Positions 7,947 to 15,444 of a stretch of DNA of 64,000 bases are shown piece by piece. The notes beneath the pieces were generated by a model. It was not told where the DNA came from. It did not search any database and worked only from the letters and a program-made list of their open reading frames with translations. This DNA comes from an uncultured Bacteroidota bacterium. Lineage in GTDB: Bacteria > Bacteroidota > Bacteroidia > Flavobacteriales > Flavobacteriaceae. Position 1 is the first letter of the stretch. The number at the start of each line of letters is the position of its first letter. A program made the translations under genes and the position numbers. The DNA lies in assembly GCA_902546725.1 (NCBI GenBank), contig CACCLB010000002.1, positions 119,443-183,442 of the forward strand, read 5' to 3'.

Positions 7947-9014
7947 ATGAAAAAGCACGTTATTATTTTCGAAGTCAGAGGTGGCTCTGACAAAGGACCT
8001 TATGGATTCCGAAGAGATTCAAAACCCATCATTGACTCACTTAAAAAAAGAGGCTGGACCGCCGAAATCATTTTTTATCAGGACAAAGACCGCGGTGAAA
8101 TTTACCGCTATACTCATGAAAAAGCAGATGCTTATATCAGTCGGGTGAACCCTTGAAACTTAAAAGATGAGACAGGCTATTTTCAAATGTTAAGAGAATT
8201 AGTAGCTAACGGTATTGAGGGGCTCCCTCATCCTGATGCTATGGTAACTTATGGAGCAAAAAACTCCATAGAACGACTTAAGGGGACGGCTATAGTCCCA
8301 GATGATATCTATACGTATTACTCTTTTGACGAACTTAAGGAACACTTCCCAAAAAGTTTAAAAAAAGGGGTTCGAGTATTAAAACAAAACCGTGGGTCGA
8401 CAGGGGAACGCATCTGGCGTGTTGAACTTAAAAATCCAAAAAAATACCAAGGAGCAATTCCCTTGGATGCCGAATTAAAGCTTACTGAAGCCAAAGACAA
8501 TCATACAGAAACCAAAATCTTACAGGATTTTTTAGAGTTTTGTATCCAATATCTTGAGGGGAATAGTGGTATGATAGTCGATATGCCTTTTCTGGAGCGA
8601 ATTAAAGAAGGAGAAATCCGCATACTGATGCTCAGAGACAAAGTAATGAATGTAGTTCATAAAAAGCCTGCTTCATCTAAAGATGCTTTTTCAGCAACCT
8701 TATTTTCTGGTGCAAAATACCGCTACGATACCCCAGAAAAGTGGCCTGATTTGGTCCAACTTGCCGAAGGCATGGTCCCTATAATTAGAGAAAAGCTTGG
8801 GAATTACGACATCCCTTTGATTTGGACTGCAGACTTTATACTCGATACAGACAAAAAAACGGGAAAGGACAAATACATTTTAGGTGAAATTAACGCCTCC
8901 TGTGTCGGCTTTTCCACACATTTGGAACTCAGTGATAATATAGCAGACGAAGTACTCGATCTTATGGATGCAGAATCCGTAGTCAACAACAAATGGGGTG
9001 CGTTTACGAAATAG
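7947..9014 (+). pseudogene. Cj0069-family ATP-grasp-like protein, interrupted by an in-frame TGA
   Basis: The two open parts, 7947-8153 and 8157-9014, lie in the same frame and are separated only by TGA at 8154-8156 (codon 70). The first part begins KKHVIIFEVRGGSDKGPYG and runs to YISRVNP. The second continues through LPHPDAMVTYGAKNSIERL, a lysine/glycine-rich loop (LKQNRGSTGERIWRV) and LGEINASCVGFSTH. Together they make a 355-codon protein of the Cj0069 family, which resembles ATP-grasp ligases and is often found near metal or peptide biosynthesis genes. A glycine codon GGA changed to TGA would explain the stop. The downstream part could start at the ATG at 8187, but it would lack the N-terminal domain. 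Confidence 0.78.
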
Positions 9015-9021
9015 ATTGCGT

Positions 9022-9474
9022 CTACTCTAAAATCTGGGCAGCGTGTTCTTTGGTCTTGACTTTATCAATTACACGTTCTACAATTCCCTCTTCATCTATG
9101 ATAAAGGTTTTACGGTGGATACCATCGTATTCTTTACCCATAAACTTTTTTAGTCCCCAAACACCAAATGCATTGATGACCTCTTTTTCAGTATCAGCGA
9201 GCAAGGGAAAAGGAAAATCAAATTTATCAACAAAATTCTTTTGTGCCTTTACAGTATCTGCACTAACTCCCAAAAGTACGTATCCAGCTTTTGTCAATTC
9301 GGAATAATGGTCTCTTAAATCGCAAGCCTCAGCAGTACAGCCAGGTGTATTTGCTTTAGGATAGAAAAAAACAACCACTTTAGAACCCTTGTATTTATCT
9401 AAGGATTGTGTATTGCCTAGGTGATCGTTTACGGTAAATGGAGGTACTTTATCTCCTGCTTTTAATGTGTTCAT
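9022..9474 (-). CDS. bcp: Thioredoxin-dependent thiol peroxidase (Bcp/PrxQ)
   Basis: A peroxiredoxin of the BCP/PrxQ type that reduces hydrogen peroxide and organic peroxides in the cytoplasm with electrons from thioredoxin. The 150-residue length is normal. The signature ANTPGCTAEACDLRD gives the peroxidatic cysteine C46 and, five residues later, the resolving cysteine C51. VFFYPK precedes it and GVSADTVKAQ follows, as expected. It is a single gene, divergent from endonuclease III with about 40 bases between, and its 3' end faces the broken Cj0069-family gene. Confidence 0.95.
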   Translation of the reverse strand: MNTLKAGDKVPPFTVNDHLGNTQSLDKYKGSKVVVFFYPKANTPGCTAEACDLRDHYSELTKAGYVLLGVSADTVKAQKNFVDKFDFPFPLLADTEKEVINAFGVWGLKKFMGKEYDGIHRKTFIIDEEGIVERVIDKVKTKEHAAQILE

Positions 9475-9490
9475 AATTCATAGCGTTTTG

Positions 9491-9498
9491 TATTTTCG
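9491..9498 (+). promoter_or_regulatory. Promoter-like box TATTTTCG upstream of nth
   Basis: Seven of eight positions match the Bacteroidota -7 consensus TAnnTTTG. It lies 16 bases before the ATG at 9515. Confidence 0.3.
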
Positions 9499-9514
9499 AA
9501 GATAAAAAATCTCG

Positions 9515-10162
9515 ATGACAAAAAAAGAAAAAGTCGCTTTTGCCATGGAAACTTTGGAAAAATTATATCCAGAGATTCCCATTCCCTTAGATCATAAGGA
9601 TCCTTATACGCTGCTAATAGCCGTACTGCTCTCTGCTCAAAGTACAGATGTCAGGGTAAACCAAATTACTCCTTTACTTTTTGCAAGGGCATCTACTCCA
9701 GTTGAAATGGTAAAACTAACGGTGGAGGAAATTCGAGATATCATTCGCCCTGTTGGATTGTCAGCAATGAAATCTAAAGGGATACACGGCTTATCTAAAA
9801 TTTTACTAGAAAAACACCAAGGCTTAGTTCCTCAGGATTTCGAAGCCTTGGAAGCCTTGCCTGCAGTTGGCCATAAGACAGCTAGTGTTGTTATGGCTCA
9901 AGCTTTTGGCGTTCCAGCCTTTCCTGTAGATACTCATATACAACGACTGATGTATCGCTGGGGTTTTTCAAACGGAAAAAATGTGGTACAAACTGAACGG
10001 GATGCCAAAAGATTATTCCCAAAAGAAAAATGGAATGATCTTCACTTACAAATTATTTGGTATGGACGCGAGTACAGTCCTGCTCGAGGCTGGGATATAG
10101 AAAAAGATATTATTACAAAAACTATAGGCCGTAAGTCTGTTTTAAAAGCTTACTATAAATAG
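9515..10162 (+). CDS. nth: Endonuclease III without an iron-sulfur cluster
   Basis: A DNA glycosylase/AP lyase that removes oxidised pyrimidines in base excision repair. The 215-residue protein has the helix-hairpin-helix segment ALPAVGHKTASVV with catalytic lysine K121, and the catalytic aspartate D139 in PVDTHIQRL. The C-terminal segment GREYSPARG corresponds to the place where most endonuclease III proteins begin their four-cysteine Fe-S loop. Here no cysteine is present anywhere in the protein, so it cannot carry the usual 4Fe-4S cluster. Active-site residues are intact, so activity is still expected. Confidence 0.93.
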   Translation: MTKKEKVAFAMETLEKLYPEIPIPLDHKDPYTLLIAVLLSAQSTDVRVNQITPLLFARASTPVEMVKLTVEEIRDIIRPVGLSAMKSKGIHGLSKILLEKHQGLVPQDFEALEALPAVGHKTASVVMAQAFGVPAFPVDTHIQRLMYRWGFSNGKNVVQTERDAKRLFPKEKWNDLHLQIIWYGREYSPARGWDIEKDIITKTIGRKSVLKAYYK

Positions 10163-10163
10163 A

Positions 10164-10310
10164 CTAATTTTTTAATAAATCTAAAGCAGAAGACTTTTTT
10201 TGCGCTCTGGTATATGCTTTTGAAAAGGCCAAAATACGATCCACAACGATTTTTCGTGGTTGGTTTGTTTTAGGCTTCAATGATGTATTAGAAGAGTAAT
10301 TTTTTGCCAT
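10164..10310 (-). CDS. Small conserved protein of 48 residues
   Basis: A short reading frame from ATG at 10310 to TAG at 10164. It encodes 48 residues, strongly basic at the N-terminus (SLKPKTNQPRK), with a helical second half (VVDRILAFSKAYTRAQKK). It has no signal peptide or membrane segment. It lies directly downstream of the sigma-factor gene on the same strand, 46 bases away, and its stop abuts the convergent nth stop. Similar small proteins occur in flavobacterial genomes next to ECF sigma-factor genes, as far as I recall. A role linked to the sigma factor is only a guess. Confidence 0.6.
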   Translation of the reverse strand: MAKNYSSNTSLKPKTNQPRKIVVDRILAFSKAYTRAQKKSSALDLLKN

Positions 10311-10356
10311 TAAATGCTTATTTTTTCTTTAAACGGCAAAAAAGACAAAAAATTGC

Positions 10357-10947
10357 TTAGGTATTTAAAATAATCTGATTTTGTTCGATCAACTTTCTGA
10401 GATTGATGATGGCATAACGCATTCTCCCAAGCGCAGTATTGATACTGACATTAGTATTTTCTGCAATTTCCTTAAAGCTCATGTCTCGGTATAAACGCAT
10501 AATCAAAACCTCTTTTTGGTCATCTGGTAACTCCTGAACCAGTTTTTGTAAATCTTTTACTACTTGATCTTGCACCATGCTGTGTTCAGCATTTGGAGAA
10601 TTGTCCGAGATGAATTGAAAAATATCAAACTCTTCGGTGTTTCTCACTTTAGGCATAAGGTTGTTTTTTCTAAAAAAGTCGATCACTAAATTATGAGCTA
10701 TACGCATAATCCAAGGAAGAAATTTACCCTCTTCATTGTATTGACCATTTTTAATTGTTTTGATAACTTTAATAAAGGTATCTTGAAAAATATCCTCTGC
10801 AGTATCGCGGTCTTGCACTTTGGAGTTGATAAAATTAAAAACTCGGGCCTGGTGTCGATTGATAAGGTTTTCCAATGCCAACTCAGAACCATCAATGTAC
10901 TGTTTGACTAATAGAGAATCAGGAAGGGTAGTTGAGTTTGTTTTCAT
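10357..10947 (-). CDS. ECF-type RNA polymerase sigma factor
   Basis: A 196-residue sigma-70 family factor with the two domains of group IV (ECF) sigmas. Region 2 is at about residues 30-95 (DRDTAEDIFQDTFIKV, then LPWIMRIAHNLVIDFFR), and region 4 is at about 130-185 (ELPDDQKEVLIMRLYRDMSFKEIA, with a helix-turn-helix NTNVSINTALGRMRYA). The frame is open up to 11034, but the start at 10947 (MKTNSTTLPD) is preferred. A promoter-like box lies at 11032-11039, inside the longer version, and homologues start near LPDS. No anti-sigma factor gene is adjacent. Its regulon cannot be told from the sequence. Confidence 0.9.
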   Translation of the reverse strand: MKTNSTTLPDSLLVKQYIDGSELALENLINRHQARVFNFINSKVQDRDTAEDIFQDTFIKVIKTIKNGQYNEEGKFLPWIMRIAHNLVIDFFRKNNLMPKVRNTEEFDIFQFISDNSPNAEHSMVQDQVVKDLQKLVQELPDDQKEVLIMRLYRDMSFKEIAENTNVSINTALGRMRYAIINLRKLIEQNQIILNT

Positions 10948-11031
10948 AAATAAAATTACTTGGGCCAGTAGCCGTTGAAAAATCGAAATTTCCTTGAGTA
11001 ATTTTATTTTATACGCATAGTGTTTGCTACA

Positions 11032-11039
11032 CAAATATA
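11032..11039 (-). promoter_or_regulatory. Bacteroidota -7 promoter box (TATATTTG, minus strand)
   Basis: Perfect TAnnTTTG on the minus strand, giving a leader of about 80 bases before the sigma-factor ATG at 10947. It argues against the longer open-frame start. Confidence 0.45.
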
Positions 11040-11184
11040 CATTTTTTATTTAATTTATCATTTTAAGCTCTTTTTTTCAAAAAAAAACAAACACTCCAAA
11101 AATCAATATTTTCAGTAGATCCATACTCAATCTCGCAGGAGTTACAGCTTAAAAATTGTAAATTGTCCCCTTTTTAAAAGCGCT

Positions 11185-13965
11185 ATGAAAAATATTTTGG
11201 ATGTCGATCCGAAACAAAACATCATCATCAAGGGAGCCCATCTACACAACTTAAAACATGTAGATTTAGTGATTCCCCGAAATAAATTAACGGTGATGAC
11301 TGGCTTGTCTGGCTCGGGGAAATCCTCTTTAGCTTTTGATACCCTGAATGCAGAAGGGCAAAGAAGATATGTTGAAAGTCTTTCATCCTATGCACGTCAG
11401 TTTATGGGAAGATTGAGTAAGCCTAAAGTGGATTTTATCAAAGGTCTGGCTCCAGCTATAGCCGTTGAACAAAAAGTGAACACCTCAAATCCTAGATCTA
11501 CCGTTGGTACCAAGACAGAGATTTACGATTACATTAAACTCCTCTACGCACGAATTGGGAAGACCTACTCCCCTGTTTCAAACAGAGAAGTAAAAAAAGA
11601 TACCGTTACCGATGTGGTTAAGCAGATTAAAAAGCTAGAGACAGGTGACAAACTACTGTTGCTCTCCCCAGTAAAAAAAGATGGCGATCGCAGTATAGAA
11701 GATAAAATCAAAATATTTATACAGCAAGGCTTTGCTCGTATTTACGATCAAGGCAAAACACTTTCTTTAGACAGTCTAAGTGAAGCTCCAAAAGCAGGGT
11801 TTGATTTAGTGATCGATCGTCTGGTAGTTCGACACGAAGAAGATTTTTACAATAGAATTGCAGATGCAGTAGAAATGGCATTCTACGAAGGAAAAGGCTA
11901 TTGTTCCCTATTGCGTTTAAAAGATGAAAAGCGAATTGAATTTTCAAATAAATTCGAATTGGACGGTATGGATTTTATTCAACCCAATGTCCATCTTTTT
12001 AGCTTTAACAATCCTTTAGGTGCCTGTCCTAGCTGTGAGGGCTTTGGTGATGTCATCGGCATAGACCCAGAGCTGGTAGTCCCAGATACCAGCCTCTCAA
12101 TTTACGATCATGCCATTGTACCATGGAGAGGAACAGGGATGCGTAAGTTCTATTCTAAGCTCATTGATCAAGCCTATCGCTTCGACTTTCCCATTCACAA
12201 ACCCTATTTTGAACTGTCTAAGGAGCAAAAAGACTTAGTTTGGAATGGCAACTCCTATTTCACTGGTATACACGGGTTTTTCAAAAAAATTGAGGCTAAA
12301 AATTATAAGATTCAAAACCGAGTATTGCTCTCACGTTACAGAGGGAAAACTTCGTGTAATCTCTGCAAGGGGTCCAGGCTTAAAGAAGCTGCGGAATATG
12401 TCAAAATAGCCGGTAAAAGTTTACCTGAATTACTCCAAATCTCAATTGATGAACTTGCAGTGTTTTTCAGTAAACTTAAATTGGATCGATACGATACTGA
12501 AATTGCAAGTAGGCTTTTAAAAGAAATAAACAGTAGACTTTCTTTTGTGCAAGAAGTTGGTTTGGGATATCTGACACTCAATCGTCGTTCCAACAGTTTG
12601 TCAGGCGGTGAGTCTCAACGGATTCAACTGGCCACTTCCTTAGGCAGCAGTTTGGTTGGATCGATGTATATACTTGATGAACCCTCGATAGGTTTGCATT
12701 CCAGGGACAACCAAAAGCTGATTGAAGTCATTAAAAACTTAAGGAACTTAGGCAATACTGTAATCGTGGTTGAACACGACGAAGATATCATGGAGGCTGC
12801 AGATCATATCGTAGATATCGGACCTGAAGCAGGAACCTTCGGTGGTGAAATTGTTGCTCAAGGACCGTTTAAAAAGATTTTAAAAAGCAAAGGGCTTACC
12901 TCAGATTACCTCAACGGTAATCTAGAAATAGAGCTACCAAAGAAAAGAAGGAAAAGCAGTAAAAAATTAAAGCTCAAGGGAGCGCGAGAACACAACTTAA
13001 AAAACATCAATATTGAGATTCCTTTGGGGTGTTTAACAGTAGTCAGTGGGGTCTCAGGAAGTGGTAAAACGAGTTTAGTCAAAAAAATCCTCTATCCTGC
13101 CCTATTGCGAATATTCGATATCTACAGCCATAAACCTGGCTCATTCACTAGCTTGGGAGGAGATTTAGACACTCTGAAAAGTGTGGAATTTGTAGATCAG
13201 AACCCCATTGGTAGATCGTCTAGATCCAATCCAGTAACCTATATTAAGGCCTACGACGAAATTAGAGCTCTTTTTGCTTCCAACAAATTATCAAAGCACC
13301 GAGGATATTTACCCAAGCATTTCTCCTTTAATGTCGATGGTGGTCGCTGTGAACACTGCAAAGGAGAAGGAACGATTACCATTGAGATGCAATTCATGGC
13401 CGATGTCGTTTTAGAATGTGAGCACTGTAAAGGCAAACGATTTAAAAAGGAGATTCAAGAAGTGAAATTTAACGACGTCTCTATAGATCAATTGTTGGAC
13501 ATGACAGTTGATTCAGCCATTGCCTTTTTTGAAAAGCATCAAGTAAAAAAAATCATCCAAAAATTACAACCGCTTCAAGATGTAGGATTGGGTTATGTAA
13601 CCTTGGGACAATCCTCTGCTACACTTTCTGGTGGGGAAGCTCAGCGAATCAAACTCGCCTCATTTATCAGTCAGGGTACAACCAAAGAAAAAGTGCTCTT
13701 TATTTTTGACGAACCTACCACTGGACTTCATTTCCACGACATACAAAAATTAATTGCTTCATTTAATGCGCTGATTGAACGCGGACATTCTATAGTTGTA
13801 GTAGAACACAATCTCGAACTCATAAAATGTGCAGATCACCTTATTGATTTGGGCCCTGAAGCGGGAGACCAAGGAGGCTATCTGGTGGGGCAAGGAACCC
13901 CAGAATATATTGCGCGTTTAGAAAATTCACATACTGGAAAATACCTCTCGAAAAAACTCGCGTAA
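11185..13965 (+). CDS. uvrA: Excinuclease ABC subunit UvrA
   Basis: The damage-recognition ATPase of nucleotide excision repair. The 926-residue protein has two ABC ATPase halves. The first Walker A is GLSGSGKSS near residue 45 and the second is GVSGSGKTS near residue 625. Each half has its signature and Walker B: LSGGESQRIQLA with YILDEPSIGLH, and LSGGEAQRIKLA with FIFDEPTTGLH. Zinc-binding modules are visible: CPSCEGFG paired with CNLCKGSR in the first half, and CEHCKGEG paired with CEHCKGKR in the second. Length is typical. Flavobacteria commonly carry two UvrA paralogues, and this window cannot tell which this is. The gene is monocistronic. Confidence 0.95.
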   Translation: MKNILDVDPKQNIIIKGAHLHNLKHVDLVIPRNKLTVMTGLSGSGKSSLAFDTLNAEGQRRYVESLSSYARQFMGRLSKPKVDFIKGLAPAIAVEQKVNTSNPRSTVGTKTEIYDYIKLLYARIGKTYSPVSNREVKKDTVTDVVKQIKKLETGDKLLLLSPVKKDGDRSIEDKIKIFIQQGFARIYDQGKTLSLDSLSEAPKAGFDLVIDRLVVRHEEDFYNRIADAVEMAFYEGKGYCSLLRLKDEKRIEFSNKFELDGMDFIQPNVHLFSFNNPLGACPSCEGFGDVIGIDPELVVPDTSLSIYDHAIVPWRGTGMRKFYSKLIDQAYRFDFPIHKPYFELSKEQKDLVWNGNSYFTGIHGFFKKIEAKNYKIQNRVLLSRYRGKTSCNLCKGSRLKEAAEYVKIAGKSLPELLQISIDELAVFFSKLKLDRYDTEIASRLLKEINSRLSFVQEVGLGYLTLNRRSNSLSGGESQRIQLATSLGSSLVGSMYILDEPSIGLHSRDNQKLIEVIKNLRNLGNTVIVVEHDEDIMEAADHIVDIGPEAGTFGGEIVAQGPFKKILKSKGLTSDYLNGNLEIELPKKRRKSSKKLKLKGAREHNLKNINIEIPLGCLTVVSGVSGSGKTSLVKKILYPALLRIFDIYSHKPGSFTSLGGDLDTLKSVEFVDQNPIGRSSRSNPVTYIKAYDEIRALFASNKLSKHRGYLPKHFSFNVDGGRCEHCKGEGTITIEMQFMADVVLECEHCKGKRFKKEIQEVKFNDVSIDQLLDMTVDSAIAFFEKHQVKKIIQKLQPLQDVGLGYVTLGQSSATLSGGEAQRIKLASFISQGTTKEKVLFIFDEPTTGLHFHDIQKLIASFNALIERGHSIVVVEHNLELIKCADHLIDLGPEAGDQGGYLVGQGTPEYIARLENSHTGKYLSKKLA

Positions 13966-13980
13966 ATCCCTTTTAAATTT

Positions 13981-15441
13981 TTAAAATATTTTTTTAAATC
14001 GCTCAATCAAAGCTTGGATATCTGAGGACCATCGAAAGAGGAAAAGAGGAATCATAAAAAGACTAACTATCAGTAAACTTCTAATCGCAATAGAAAGGAA
14101 AGGATGTATTAATGTTGGGATTGAATAAATAATGCCATAAATCAAAAATATACTTAGCACTATACTTAGGGATTTACTATTGTAGGGATGAATTTTATAG
14201 ACTGCATAAATCAGTAGAATTTTACAAATATTGATGAATACAATAACGATTAATGTAGCTAGAGCAGCACCAATAATACCGTAAGCATTGATAAAGTAAT
14301 AGTTTAAAACTACAGCCAGCACCGCTGAACTCACAGAAAACCAAAACACATAAGCGTAATATTTTGAATTGCTAATGATGTTATTCAAGCAACCCATAGA
14401 CATGCTAAAAAATTTTCCTAGAGAAACAATAATAACGACACTAAATGCAGAAGCATAACCTTCTTGGTTAATGATCTCGTAAAAATCTAATAGGTTTAAG
14501 TTGATGATTAAAAAAGCCAGACCACTGACAACCATTAAATTGGTACTACTCTTTTTCAGCAAGGCTTCCAATCGATTCAAATCATTGCTATTCAATGCGG
14601 TAGCGACTAAAGGGCTGGTAATTTGAAACATCGCCCTACCTGGAGCTTCAACAACTGCAGCTATATACAGAGCGACCGCATAAAAGGCTACGTTTTCGTC
14701 TGTGGTAATGGCGAAAATCATGGACTTGTCTATATCCAAAATAAAACTAGCTGCAGCACCTGAAAGAAAAATCAATGCGCTGTAACGAAGCATTGAAATT
14801 AAATTTGATGGCAGACGGAACTGAAATTTAGGCAGGTAAACATAAAAACTATAAGCAGCGATACAGAACAAACGCAAGTAGTAGCCAAAAATCAAATAAT
14901 TAATAAAGTTATTGAGGTCAATCCATTCAAAAATATAAGCTATCAACAAGCTAAATGTCAACAATCTAGGATACACTTCTTTGAGAAAATTTCCAAAAAC
15001 AGATTGTAAATGCACTCGCAACCAACTGAAAAATATTTCAAAATAAGCAGTTGCGATAGCTATAGAGAGTATCAAAAAAGGAAAGCGGCTTCCTACCGAT
15101 TCATCCCCTGAAATAAAATCAAGTATGCTACTGTTGTATTGGGAGTAGAGTGGAATTATGAGTGCTAAAATTACTAGAGGAAAAAGCAATACAAACCAAA
15201 GTAAACGGTCACGCTCCACTTTGGTTTTACAGTCGCTAAAATATTTAATCAGTGTGTGCTGAACTCCAAAGGAAATAAAGGGCTGTATTAGATTGGAATT
15301 TGCCAACAATGCAACGACTAGTCCTTGAAATTCTTTACCTGGATAAGTCGGATACAAAAAGACCATATTGATCGCTCCAATCAAAAACGCAAAACCGATG
15401 CTGACAACATTATAGATCGACTGTTTGGCTATGATCCCCAT
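13981..15441 (-). CDS. Polysaccharide flippase (Wzx/MATE-like)
   Basis: A polytopic inner-membrane protein of 486 residues with about 12-14 hydrophobic helices in the spacing of the polysaccharide biosynthesis (RfbX/Wzx) family. It begins GIIAKQSIYNVVSIGFAF, the usual short amphipathic start, and contains a charged loop (SDCKTKVERDRLL) after the second helix and NYYFINAYGIIGAALATL near the C-terminus. Such proteins flip lipid-linked glycans across the membrane. No glycosyltransferases are adjacent, so the cargo is unknown. It starts four bases after the stop of yfhO and is likely co-transcribed with it. Confidence 0.85.
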   Translation of the reverse strand: MGIIAKQSIYNVVSIGFAFLIGAINMVFLYPTYPGKEFQGLVVALLANSNLIQPFISFGVQHTLIKYFSDCKTKVERDRLLWFVLLFPLVILALIIPLYSQYNSSILDFISGDESVGSRFPFLILSIAIATAYFEIFFSWLRVHLQSVFGNFLKEVYPRLLTFSLLIAYIFEWIDLNNFINYLIFGYYLRLFCIAAYSFYVYLPKFQFRLPSNLISMLRYSALIFLSGAAASFILDIDKSMIFAITTDENVAFYAVALYIAAVVEAPGRAMFQITSPLVATALNSNDLNRLEALLKKSSTNLMVVSGLAFLIINLNLLDFYEIINQEGYASAFSVVIIVSLGKFFSMSMGCLNNIISNSKYYAYVFWFSVSSAVLAVVLNYYFINAYGIIGAALATLIVIVFINICKILLIYAVYKIHPYNSKSLSIVLSIFLIYGIIYSIPTLIHPFLSIAIRSLLIVSLFMIPLFLFRWSSDIQALIERFKKIF

Positions 15442-15444
15442 ATA

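Noticed and set aside
8154..8156. TGA as a recoded glycine, tryptophan or selenocysteine codon
   Set aside because: TGA is used as the normal stop elsewhere in the window (for example at 385-387), the expected residue in homologues is glycine, and no selenocysteine insertion structure was seen. A mutation or sequence error is simpler.
10357..10947. The ECF sigma factor as the target of the RsbW-like kinase at 60619
   Set aside because: RsbW-type kinases control group 3 sigma factors (SigB/SigF), not ECF factors, and the genes are about 50 kb apart.
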